Below, in pieces: positions 28,825-36,938 of a stretch of DNA of 64,000 nucleotides; position 1 is the stretch's first letter; every line of letters starts with the position of its first letter. The position numbers were made by a program, and so were the translations under genes. Source of the stretch: Nitratiruptor sp. YY08-10 (lineage in GTDB: Bacteria; Campylobacterota; Campylobacteria; Campylobacterales; Nitratiruptoraceae); the NCBI RefSeq assembly GCF_016629565.1, contig NZ_AP023057.1:124001-188000 (forward strand), given 5' to 3'. The notes under the pieces are model-generated. The model saw only the letters and a program-made list of their open reading frames with translations. It was not told the origin of the DNA and searched no databases.

Positions 28825-30369
28825 ATGATCAATGATGTTGTCAAGCTATTAAAGAAAGAGAACGAAGCCGTTGCCGATATGCAAAACAACCGTCCTCTAA
28901 TCGTTATGGGCAATTCTCCATTCAAAATCTATATTAAAGGTAAATATAAAAGCCAGGTATTGACGAATATAGTTTTTTATGACGAAAAGTACGATACGAA
29001 ACGCTATGCGAGAAACATTCAGCTGGAAACTCTTAATATTTTTCAGCCAAACTCTGTTCTTTATAAAGGAAACTTGACATATTACGGAGAGATGAAAAAT
29101 TTTGCCATTGATCTTGAAATGGCAAATAAAGAAGCCTATCGGTTTGATTCTCTGGATAAAGATCTTCAAATGAAGATTTTAAAGACGCTGGCTGCTAGCA
29201 AATGGGATTATTTCCGTATCATCGAGAGTGAAAATATAAAAATAATCATCCCCGCCTATTCGATAGGAAACTTCTTTTATTATCCCAATTCTTATATCAA
29301 AAGGGCTTTTTTCGCTCAAAGTATGGCGGAGACTCTGGTAAATGAAGGACTGTCGGAATGCGAAGAGGGAGCGATATGCTTTGCCTATGGAGTCAAATTT
29401 ACCAAAATCAATGTGATACTCTCTTATTTTTACCACTGTGATCCCAGAGCTTCAGCCTATTTCTATAACGCTTTCTCCTATTTTATGAAAGAACCTGTCA
29501 AAAAATATTATGAAAACGGCTTGCGATCCACGGAGTCGGATTACATTTTACAAAATCCGAAATTCGCGTTTCCTCTTGTAAGCCGAAAAGAAAACGTGAC
29601 GGATGTTTTGTTCAGGGGAGCGTATTTGGATGAAAAGACATTTCTGGTTTACGAGATAGTAGATGTTGATTTCAAAAGTTTACTGGGAAAAGAGAAACTG
29701 ATCGGATTCTACGAGGGAAAGAAAAAAGCGAAAACCGTTACAACTAGTGGGTTTTCTCATGGGAAAGCGGACACGAAAAGTATTTCCAATACTGCCCCGT
29801 ATAACTTCAAGTTTGAACGGGGAGACAAGGCCTTTGCGGAGAGGGGGAAAGAGAGTATAGACGAGCTGATAGTTGAAAAAGGAAAGGCCGTATGCAGAGG
29901 AGAGGCGCTATACAGGATTCCCGTAAAACAGTCTTTTGAAGTGAGTGAAGGAATAAGTCTCGGCGAAGTGAGAGATCCGAATTCCAGATATGCTAAAGGG
30001 CGTATCTACAAGCTTTCGTTTGATTTCAAAGAGGCGATGAGATTGTTGGAACGCCGTTTAGGAATTTCAGGAAAGTTGATAGACGAACGGGAATTTTACG
30101 GATTTCTGTTTTGGTGGAATCGAAGAAACTATTTTGTTTTGGAACTGAAAAACTTTAATGCTCAAACATATTTGTTTAGTTCAAACAGAGGAATCGAATT
30201 TAAAAAAGTAGCTAACGAGATATTGTCGATTAGGAAAATGGAAACAGGCAAAAATCTTAAAGAATATAGAAAGGAGTTGCAAGGATTAGGTATTCATTTT
30301 CATACGCCACAAAAGCATACAGGAGAAAGTTTGGAGAAATGGGTGGAGAGGCTTATCGGGAAGATATAA
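28825..30369 (+). CDS. TnsE-like transposition protein (candidate)
   Basis: 514 residues. It resembles Tn7 TnsE in size and in several places: a central IIIPAYSIGNFFYYPNSYIKRAFF block comparable to the IPxxExARxLFxxNSYxxR segment of TnsE, a VYEIVDVDFKSLL block, and a C-terminal NYFVLELKNFNAQTYLFSS followed by a final HTPQ...ESLEKWVERLIGKI like the HPKG...EGWAERV tail of TnsE. TnsE directs Tn7 to replicating DNA through the sliding clamp. Here it lies alone at the left end, opposite tnsABC-tniQ. GAGGA precedes the ATG, and the comM' frame stops 2 nt before it. Identification is by remembered motifs, so moderate. Confidence 0.55.
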   Translation: MINDVVKLLKKENEAVADMQNNRPLIVMGNSPFKIYIKGKYKSQVLTNIVFYDEKYDTKRYARNIQLETLNIFQPNSVLYKGNLTYYGEMKNFAIDLEMANKEAYRFDSLDKDLQMKILKTLAASKWDYFRIIESENIKIIIPAYSIGNFFYYPNSYIKRAFFAQSMAETLVNEGLSECEEGAICFAYGVKFTKINVILSYFYHCDPRASAYFYNAFSYFMKEPVKKYYENGLRSTESDYILQNPKFAFPLVSRKENVTDVLFRGAYLDEKTFLVYEIVDVDFKSLLGKEKLIGFYEGKKKAKTVTTSGFSHGKADTKSISNTAPYNFKFERGDKAFAERGKESIDELIVEKGKAVCRGEALYRIPVKQSFEVSEGISLGEVRDPNSRYAKGRIYKLSFDFKEAMRLLERRLGISGKLIDEREFYGFLFWWNRRNYFVLELKNFNAQTYLFSSNRGIEFKKVANEILSIRKMETGKNLKEYRKELQGLGIHFHTPQKHTGESLEKWVERLIGKI

Positions 30370-30407
30370 AAACCTAAAACCGCGAAAAATAACAGCAAGG
30401 AGATGCT

Positions 30408-31802
30408 ATGGAGGAGTATAAAGCAAAATGGAAACAGTTGCTTACAAAGAAACGTCTCGAAGAAGAAAAAGAGTATCGGGAATCGGACAGTGAGAAGTTC
30501 AGAACCGAGTTTGATAAAGATTTTGACCGTATAATTTTTTCTACTGCTTTTCGAAGACTGGGTAGAAAAACCCAGGTGCACCCTCTCGCTACAAACGATC
30601 ACGTTCATACCAGACTGACGCATTCGCTCGAAGTCGCTTCGGTCGGTAGAACCCTCGGAACGAAACTCGGATTTTTCCTACAAGAAAGGAACGAGCTTCC
30701 AGAAAACCTTGTTCCTCAAGATGTGGGTACGGTAGTTCAGGCCGCGTGTCTATCCCACGATATCGGGAATCCTCCATTTGGACACGCCGGAGAGTACGCA
30801 ATTAGACATTGGTTTGAAAGAGATGGCCAGGAAGTTTTAAACAAAGTATTTCCGAATAAAGAGACGTTGACCGATGAGCAGAAAAAAGATTTTCTTATGT
30901 TCGAAGGCAACGCGCAGGGGTTTCGTATAGTTACCAGATTGGAAAATTATTTAAATGAAGGGGGACTGAGACTTACTTACGCGACTCTCGGAACTTTAAT
31001 CAAATATCCATGGGATTCCTCGTTTGCGGACGAGAACAAGCATGAAAAATTTAATGTTTTTCAATCAGAAAAAGAGTATTTCGTAAGAATTTTCGAGGAT
31101 ATGGGCTTAAAAAACGGAGAAAAGTTTTCTAGGCATCCGCTCTCTTATCTAATGGAGGCTTCGGATGATATATGCTATAAAATTCTTGATCTCGAAGATG
31201 CGGTAGAGCTGGGGATAGTAGATTTCGATACGGTAAAACAGCTTCTCGAAAAAATTATATCGGAATATGAAACAATATCGGAAGGAAAAGTGTCGGATGT
31301 GAATGTAAGCGATATCGGAGAAAATTACGAATACAGAAGAAGGATAGGAAAATACAGGGCGAAAGCTATAAACGCTCTTGTCAATATGATTTTTGATGTT
31401 TTTAAAGAAAATTACGATTCCATAATGAAAGGAGATTTCGAAGGAGATCTTTTTCGGACACTAAAGGAAAAAAACAAGAACTTAAGTAATATCATGTCAG
31501 ATATAGATGATTTGACCAACAGCAATGTATTTGCAGAAAGAAAAAAGGTCGAAGTAGAAATCGGATCGTATGAGATCATAGGAAAAATTCTGAAAGAATT
31601 GGCCGAAGCTGTAGCGGATATGAAACAAAACGGTGAGAATATATCTTTTAAAAGTGAAAGATTGCTGAAACTGATAGGAAAAGAGCAGCCGGTGGAAAAA
31701 GACAGCTATTACGAATGTCTCATGAAAATAACCGATTTTGTGTCCGGTATGACGGATAATTTTGCACTTGATATTTCAAAGAAACTCGATGGGATATTTT
31801 AG
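30408..31802 (+). CDS. dgt: dGTP triphosphohydrolase-like HD protein
   Basis: 464 residues. The N-terminal FRTEFDKDFDRIIFSTAFRRLGRKTQVHPL and the HD motifs TRLTHSLEVA (His72) and LSHDIGNPPFGHAGE (His117-Asp118) are those of dGTPases, which cut dNTPs to nucleoside and triphosphate. Relatives act against phages by draining dGTP. Its place among restriction genes in a transposon favours a defence role, though metabolic dgt genes look alike. Ribosome-binding site AAGGAG; 38 nt after the TnsE-like gene. Confidence 0.88.
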   Translation: MEEYKAKWKQLLTKKRLEEEKEYRESDSEKFRTEFDKDFDRIIFSTAFRRLGRKTQVHPLATNDHVHTRLTHSLEVASVGRTLGTKLGFFLQERNELPENLVPQDVGTVVQAACLSHDIGNPPFGHAGEYAIRHWFERDGQEVLNKVFPNKETLTDEQKKDFLMFEGNAQGFRIVTRLENYLNEGGLRLTYATLGTLIKYPWDSSFADENKHEKFNVFQSEKEYFVRIFEDMGLKNGEKFSRHPLSYLMEASDDICYKILDLEDAVELGIVDFDTVKQLLEKIISEYETISEGKVSDVNVSDIGENYEYRRRIGKYRAKAINALVNMIFDVFKENYDSIMKGDFEGDLFRTLKEKNKNLSNIMSDIDDLTNSNVFAERKKVEVEIGSYEIIGKILKELAEAVADMKQNGENISFKSERLLKLIGKEQPVEKDSYYECLMKITDFVSGMTDNFALDISKKLDGIF

Positions 31803-31835
31803 CAGTAAAAGCGGAAAATTTAACTAATAATATTT

Positions 31836-31841
31836 TATAAT
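31836..31841 (+). promoter_or_regulatory. Possible -10 before the restriction endonuclease gene
   Basis: TATAAT in ATATTTTATAATACAG, 22 bp before the ATG at 31864 in the 61-bp gap after dgt; no clear -35. Confidence 0.4.
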
Positions 31842-31863
31842 ACAGATAGTCTGAGGAGGATTT

Positions 31864-33015
31864 ATGTTTTACGATAAGCAGGACGAAAAAAACAAACGTA
31901 TTTATAAGCTTTATCTGAAAGCATCCGCATCGCTTTCGAGACTGTTTTCGGACTCCGAAATACCGTTTCTGCACTACAGAGCAGCTGAGAATATTTTTTG
32001 TTTTGCGTTTGATGCAGAAAATTTAGCAAGAGACGATATAGCTGTAGATGCAAAAAAAGACATGCTTGGCATAGGAATAAAAACATTTCTTCATAACGGT
32101 GGAAATACTCTTCAAAAAATTGCCGAATTCAATAGACTTAGGAGCGAGTTCGAAAATAAATCCCCCGGCGAAATAGCATTAAAAGCAGCTGAACTGCGAA
32201 ATTACCGCCTTGATGTTGCAAAAGAGCTTCATGGGCTGGAAAATTTTATTTATCACTGTATAACCAGAGAGGCCGGTCGGCTAAATATTGTAGAAGAAAA
32301 TATGGACTATATAAATTTGGAGCATATCAGCGATATCAGAAGAAGCAGAAATACAGTTTTGTTTACTGACGGTATCAATGAATATTCTTTCAGTCTTTCC
32401 AAACATACGCTTTTTAAAAGATTTACCGCAAACAATATCATGGATACAGTAGATGTTGAAATTATCGAAAATCCTTTTGAGATGTTGGCGGACTGTATCC
32501 CGAAAGGCAGAAATATCGAAGAATCCGAGATTGGAAAGACACAACCGGTATACCGAAAAAAGTATATTTATCTTCCTCTTTACGCTCCATCCGATCCGAA
32601 TATGCATCCTGCGCTGAAAAGCGGACTCAATCAGTGGAATGCCGGTGGAAGAGAAAGGCATTCCGATGAAGTCTATATACCTGTGCCTGCATGGATTCAT
32701 AAAGTTTTTCCTGATTTTTTTCCGAAAAGCAACAAAACAGTTTTCAGTCTGCATCTTCCCAATGGAAAAGTTTTAAAAGCGTCTATGTGTCAGCAGGGCA
32801 GAAAAGGACTTATGAGCAATCCGAATAAAGCTTTGGGCAGATGGCTTTTAAGGGATGTGCTCAGGCTGCCAGAAGGTACGCTTGTAACTAGGAAAGTACT
32901 TGATGCTTCGGGTATAGATTCGGTTAGAGTGGAGAAGATAGGAGAATATGAATATAAGATTGACTTTGCATCGACCGGTTCCTATGAAAAGTTTAAGAGT
33001 ACTTTTGAGCAATGA
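31864..33015 (+). CDS. Type II restriction endonuclease with C-terminal B3-like DNA-binding domain
   Basis: 383 residues. The C-terminal ~115 residues (DEVYIPVPAWIHKVFPDFFP ... LPNGKVLKASMCQQGRKGLMSNPNKALGRWLLRDVL) match the B3-type recognition domain of NgoFVII/BfiI-like restriction enzymes. The N-terminal domain lacks a phospholipase-D HxK motif; instead AENIFCFAF, VDAKKDMLGIGIKTFL and KIAEFN suggest a PD-(D/E)XK-like nuclease with Glu42, Asp62 and Lys73 as candidate active residues (inference). It overlaps the next gene by 4 nt. The methyltransferase at 34132-35235 is the likely partner. GAGGAGG ribosome-binding site. Confidence 0.75.
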   Translation: MFYDKQDEKNKRIYKLYLKASASLSRLFSDSEIPFLHYRAAENIFCFAFDAENLARDDIAVDAKKDMLGIGIKTFLHNGGNTLQKIAEFNRLRSEFENKSPGEIALKAAELRNYRLDVAKELHGLENFIYHCITREAGRLNIVEENMDYINLEHISDIRRSRNTVLFTDGINEYSFSLSKHTLFKRFTANNIMDTVDVEIIENPFEMLADCIPKGRNIEESEIGKTQPVYRKKYIYLPLYAPSDPNMHPALKSGLNQWNAGGRERHSDEVYIPVPAWIHKVFPDFFPKSNKTVFSLHLPNGKVLKASMCQQGRKGLMSNPNKALGRWLLRDVLRLPEGTLVTRKVLDASGIDSVRVEKIGEYEYKIDFASTGSYEKFKSTFEQ

Positions 33016-33734
33016 GTCTGATATTTGTAAAACAGTGTATATGTGTATATATTTCTGATAAGTGTCGCAAGGAATTTAAGCCTAATATCGAGATCGCTGA
33101 CAAAGATAAAGAGAAGTGCTTAATGTTTGCCCGGAATATGGCATATGGAGAAAAACATAATCCGAAATCGTTCGGCTCTGCTGAAAAAAATTACATAAGA
33201 GAGAAACAGGAGATTTTCAGGGACGCTTTTCAGGGCAAGCTTGCAGAAATTGCATTTTACAATTATTATGTAAAAAGAGGTTTTAGTTTAAATAAACCAG
33301 ATTTCAGTGAATGGAACCGGGGAAAATGGGAAGATACGGATTTTACTGCCGAATTTAATAACAAAGAATACAGAATCAGTATTAAATCTACTAAATATTT
33401 CGGCAATCTCCTGCTTCTTGAAAAAGACAGATATAACGAACAGGGACTATATATAGAAACAGCCGATGATCAAACAAAAGGAGTAAAATACGACCTTATA
33501 TTCCTTGTCAGAATAAAAGGTGTTGACGGCTCTAACCCTAATGTTTACGATAAAAAAAAACTTAGCGCTATAGAAGCGGAAATTACGGGTTTTATAACGC
33601 ATGAAGAATTTAAAAAAGCTATAAAAAGCGGAAAATATCTGGCGAAAGGATGGCTGATAAACGGGAAAGAAAAATTGAAAGTCGATAACTATTATTTCTG
33701 CGCAAATGAACTGAAAAGGCCTGCCGATGGTTAA
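33012..33734 (+). CDS. Nuclease-like protein of the restriction cluster
   Basis: 240 residues, no family recognised with certainty. EIFRDAFQGKLAEIAFYNYYVKRG, then WEDTDFTAEFNNKEYRISIKSTKYFGNLLLLEKDRY, has the shape of a PD-(D/E)XK core: Glu79, Asp108/Asp110 and Lys125, with Ser replacing the usual acidic residue two before the Lys. It starts at an ATGA overlap with the B3 endonuclease and overlaps vsr by 8 nt, so all three are translated as a unit. It may be a second subunit of the endonuclease or a separate restriction enzyme sharing the methylase. The first ~35 residues look unusual; an internal ATG at 33124 is an alternative. Confidence 0.6.
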   Translation: MSLIFVKQCICVYISDKCRKEFKPNIEIADKDKEKCLMFARNMAYGEKHNPKSFGSAEKNYIREKQEIFRDAFQGKLAEIAFYNYYVKRGFSLNKPDFSEWNRGKWEDTDFTAEFNNKEYRISIKSTKYFGNLLLLEKDRYNEQGLYIETADDQTKGVKYDLIFLVRIKGVDGSNPNVYDKKKLSAIEAEITGFITHEEFKKAIKSGKYLAKGWLINGKEKLKVDNYYFCANELKRPADG

Positions 33735-34140
33735 AAAAAAGAAACAGCCGGTAACACGGTCTGAAAATATGAGAAGAATCAGATCTAAAGACACAACAAT
33801 TGAAAAAATCCTCAGAAAGACTCTCTGGAGCAGAGGTTTGAGATACAGAAAAAATTGTCCGGATGTTTTCGGGAAACCGGATATATGTTTTAAAAAAAAG
33901 AAGGTTGCTGTTTTCTGTGACAGTGAGTTTTGGCACGGCAAATATTTTATGGAAGGCAAAGTGCCGAAGAGCAATCAGGATTACTGGATACCCAAAATAA
34001 AGAGAAATATTGAGCGCGATAAAGAGGTTAATGCAAGACTCCGTAAAGAAGGCTGGAAGGTGCTAAGGTTCTGGGGGAAAGACATAGCTAAAAACCCAGA
34101 AAAAATAGCAGATATAATTGAAGATGTCCTTTCAGATTAG
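33727..34140 (+). CDS. vsr: Very-short-patch-repair-type endonuclease
   Basis: 137 residues with the Vsr pattern: TRSENMRRIRSKDTTIEKILRKTLWSRGLRYRKN, the catalytic Asp52 in FGKPDICF, then VAVFCDSEFWHGKYF with His70, and GWKVLRFWGKDI. Vsr nicks T:G mismatches left by deamination of 5-methylcytosine, so it fits the C5 methyltransferase beside it. The CDSEFWHG version lacks the extra Cys/His zinc ligands of E. coli Vsr. It overlaps the previous gene by 8 nt and the convergent methylase by 9 nt. Confidence 0.87.
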   Translation: MVKKKKQPVTRSENMRRIRSKDTTIEKILRKTLWSRGLRYRKNCPDVFGKPDICFKKKKVAVFCDSEFWHGKYFMEGKVPKSNQDYWIPKIKRNIERDKEVNARLRKEGWKVLRFWGKDIAKNPEKIADIIEDVLSD

Positions 34141-35235
34141 GGACTTAAATTTTTTTGTTTCCGGATCATATTCCGGAAGACATTCTTCAGGGCTATATTC
34201 TGGTACTATTCCGTCAAGAACGTTTTCTATTCTTTTGGCAAACGGATATATGCCTGCCGGAGGTACCGCATTGCCTATCTGTCTTCTTGCCTCTGTATTA
34301 TTCCCGCAAAAAATAAAATCATCCGGAAAACCCTGCAGCCTTGCCCTTTCTCTGTTTGTAAGAGGCCTCGGCTCTTCATAATGATAGCCCCATGTGCCTC
34401 CTCCTCCAGATGCAATTACAGTATATGCGGGTTTCTTTCTGTGAAGCCTGCGGTAGATATTGGACATTAATCCTTTAACAGCAAATTCTGTATTTTCAAC
34501 ATCTTTGTAGTTTCCTCCTTCCGGGATTAGTTTTAGTCTTTCTTCCACTTCTTTTGAAATTTTCATCCGGTTATTATTGTGGCAGTGTTCAGGAATATTT
34601 TTGAAAGCTTCGGCACAAGACACATATGTGTCCTTTGTGTGAGTCGGAACTGGAGGAATAAAAGGTATTGTTATATCTTTTCGAATTCCTATAAACAGCA
34701 CCCGTTCTCTTATCTGCGGTATACCGAAATCTGCGAAATTGACGAGAAATATTTTTAGATTATATCCGTCAATTTCGAATCTGTTTTTTATAATTTTTAT
34801 GGCTTCCCCTTTGTTTGCCGAAAGAATTCCTTTTACATTTTCAGCTAGAAATACTTTTGGACGGAGTATTTCAAGATATCTTGCAAAACTTTCGTAAAGT
34901 TTTCCGTTTTTATCGTCTTTTATGCCGGCTCTTTTGCCGACAATAGAAAATGTAACACAGGGAAAACCGCCTAGAAGAACATCGTAATCTTCATTTGCAT
35001 ACTGTTTTGGATCCGTTTCATTTATATCTTTGTTTATTACTTCCGTTTGAGAAAAGTATTTTGTATTAGTTTTTAGCGTTTTGCAGGCAAATTTATCTAT
35101 CTCTATTGCTTTTGCCGTATAAAATTTTAATCTGGGATATTCCCTGTTCAGATAGCTGAATCCGCCGTGGAAACCGAGATCCAGACCGCCTGCACCTGTG
35201 AATGTTGAAAAGATTTTATATATATGCTTTTCCAT
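34132..35235 (-). CDS. dcm: DNA (cytosine-5) methyltransferase
   Basis: 367 residues with the C5-methylase motifs in order: I FSTFTGAGGLDLGF (SAM binding), IV GGFPCVTFS with nucleophile Cys93, VI AENVKGI, VIII REKVLF-like IRERVLFIGIRK, IX ERARLQGFP and X IGNAVPP. It marks cytosine in the recognition site of the restriction enzyme(s) at 31864-33734; the site cannot be read from sequence. It is divergent from the small DUF6471 gene across a symmetric promoter region. Confidence 0.92.
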   Translation of the reverse strand: MEKHIYKIFSTFTGAGGLDLGFHGGFSYLNREYPRLKFYTAKAIEIDKFACKTLKTNTKYFSQTEVINKDINETDPKQYANEDYDVLLGGFPCVTFSIVGKRAGIKDDKNGKLYESFARYLEILRPKVFLAENVKGILSANKGEAIKIIKNRFEIDGYNLKIFLVNFADFGIPQIRERVLFIGIRKDITIPFIPPVPTHTKDTYVSCAEAFKNIPEHCHNNNRMKISKEVEERLKLIPEGGNYKDVENTEFAVKGLMSNIYRRLHRKKPAYTVIASGGGGTWGYHYEEPRPLTNRERARLQGFPDDFIFCGNNTEARRQIGNAVPPAGIYPFAKRIENVLDGIVPEYSPEECLPEYDPETKKFKSLI

Positions 35236-35270
35236 TATTGCTTACCTTGTATTGTATTATTTATGTTCTA

Positions 35271-35366
35271 ATTGTAACATATATGCTGCATATTGTCAAT
35301 TTTTTAAAAACAGATTTATCAATCATCAGAACAAATTTGATATATTATGCATATTTTTGTTACAAT
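35271..35366. promoter_or_regulatory. Symmetric divergent promoter region for dcm and the DUF6471 gene
   Basis: ATTGTAACATATATG at 35271-35285 and an inverted, imperfect copy CATATTTTTGTTACAAT ending at 35366. Each outer half contains TACAAT pointing outward: 35271-35276 reads toward dcm, 35361-35366 toward the small gene. The symmetry suggests that one protein could bind both halves and control methylase expression. Confidence 0.5.
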
Positions 35367-35403
35367 TGTTTTAAAAATGAATTTTAATGCTAAAGTAGGG
35401 AAG

Positions 35404-35631
35404 ATGAAAGAAAAAGCAAAAAATTTGCTAAAAAGCGAGCTTGTAAAAAGAGGATTAAAATATTCCGATCTTGCATTTCTTATGAAACAAAAACAGTATA
35501 ATGAAAATGCGGATGCAATAAGGACAAAAATAAACAGAGGTACTTTTTCGTTCGAATTTTTTTTAAAAGTTCTTGATGCTATGGATGCGGAGCTTATTGT
35601 AAAAGACAAAGATAAAAAAGATCCTGGTTAA
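35404..35631 (+). CDS. DUF6471 helix-turn-helix-like small protein
   Basis: 75 residues from ATG 35404, chosen because TAGGG sits 4-8 nt before it and homology begins there; an upstream frame start at 35347 lies inside the promoter region. KNLLKSELVKRGLKYSDLAFLMKQ ... ADAIRTKINRGTFSFEFFLKVLDAMDAELI matches the DUF6471 family, which looks like a DNA-binding XRE-type fold. Its place, divergent from a methylase, is that of a restriction-modification controller protein (inference). Confidence 0.7.
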   Translation: MKEKAKNLLKSELVKRGLKYSDLAFLMKQKQYNENADAIRTKINRGTFSFEFFLKVLDAMDAELIVKDKDKKDPG

Positions 35632-35729
35632 TATCAGTAAATTTGTGTGGATGATTTATTGGGAGACTGTATAAAAAATATACTTTCTAATATATTATAT
35701 TCAAAAGAAGTAAAAATATTTTGACTTAA

Positions 35730-36938
35730 TTACATTAGAGTAGCAAGTTCCGGTCTTTTTCTTTTTTCTAGTACAATCCCTAATAACCTCGACAGAGTTG
35801 AATAAGAAGGCTCTATTCCATTTTTTTTCATCCAAGAACAAGCATTTTTAGCTTCCTCAATAGTTACTAGATGGGGCTGTTTTTTATGAATCCATGTTGC
35901 TGTTTCGTACCAGTAGGGAGTATAGTTCAAATCTCTTTTGAGAATAGAATATGAAATTTTGTTTGATGTGATAAACCGTTTTAAATTTTTAGGAGAAGAA
36001 AGAATGGAAATAGAGGCCGTAAAGACTGCAAATGCTTCTTTGGGAGAAATGATTTCTTCTAAAAACTTTCCTCTGAGTTCACTTGTATTTTTGAGTTCAA
36101 GATTGTGCAGTTCAATCTCTTTTTTCAAAATTTCCCACTTTCTATAGTCTAAAAGATATATGAGTTTTGCTATATGTTTTAAAATACGGAAGTAGAAAGG
36201 AGAATAATACCATTTGCCGTTGTATGTAAAATATCCTCTACGTAGTATATTAGTCGCCTCTGAAAGATAATGTATGCCCTCTGAATTGTGATGGATTTTT
36301 TCCGTTTCGGCTTCTTTATAGATGAATCCGCAATTCCAGCAGTTGAAAGATTCTACATCCAACTTTCTTTTTACCAAAAATATCGGCTCCCCGCATTGTG
36401 GACATTCGTTTATGAGAAAGTTTTCATGTTTTAGACAAACCGTATAGAAGCTTAATCTCCACTCTTTTCTGAAATATTCCTGTTCTTGCAGACATTGCGG
36501 ACAATATCTTAGTCCTTTTATACGTGGATAGCTTCCTCTTACTTTTACCGGTGTTATAAGGTGGTTTCTGGTTTTAGGATCTATTGTTTCATTTAGATAA
36601 CCGCTGTAGCTTTGCAATGAGGTATTAAAAACATCGTTTTCATCCAGTAACATTCGCTTTGCAAAATTGTTGGCTATCTCTTTATCGACAAAAATATCCG
36701 TATCTCTATTCAAAAATTTGTTTTTATATTCCGGAAAATAGCAATTTATGAAAGTAGGTGTTTGTAAAAAATTTATTGTTGCGTTTCTCGCTATCCAGGA
36801 GGTAAAAAGTTCGTTTGGATACGGCTTGACTCTGTTTTTGATTACGGTTTTTGCCAATTTTTCTTTAAATTTTTTATCCCTGTAGACTATTTTAAAAAGA
36901 TATCCTTTTTCAGGATGAAACTTAGATTTCGTCGGCAT
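35730..36938 (-). CDS. tniQ: TniQ/TnsD-family target-selection protein
   Basis: 402 residues from ATG 36938 (AGAAGG ribosome-binding site); the frame runs up to 36971 but that start has less support. The N-terminal PYPNELFTSWIARNA segment is the TniQ signature. Zinc-finger ligands are Cys146/149 (RYCPQC), Cys168-His171, Cys179/182 (ECPQCG) and Cys200/203 (CWNCG). TniQ/TnsD proteins recognise the attachment site and recruit TnsC. This is the best candidate for reading the comM sequence. It starts inside tnsC (17-nt overlap). Confidence 0.85.
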   Translation of the reverse strand: MPTKSKFHPEKGYLFKIVYRDKKFKEKLAKTVIKNRVKPYPNELFTSWIARNATINFLQTPTFINCYFPEYKNKFLNRDTDIFVDKEIANNFAKRMLLDENDVFNTSLQSYSGYLNETIDPKTRNHLITPVKVRGSYPRIKGLRYCPQCLQEQEYFRKEWRLSFYTVCLKHENFLINECPQCGEPIFLVKRKLDVESFNCWNCGFIYKEAETEKIHHNSEGIHYLSEATNILRRGYFTYNGKWYYSPFYFRILKHIAKLIYLLDYRKWEILKKEIELHNLELKNTSELRGKFLEEIISPKEAFAVFTASISILSSPKNLKRFITSNKISYSILKRDLNYTPYWYETATWIHKKQPHLVTIEEAKNACSWMKKNGIEPSYSTLSRLLGIVLEKRKRPELATLM

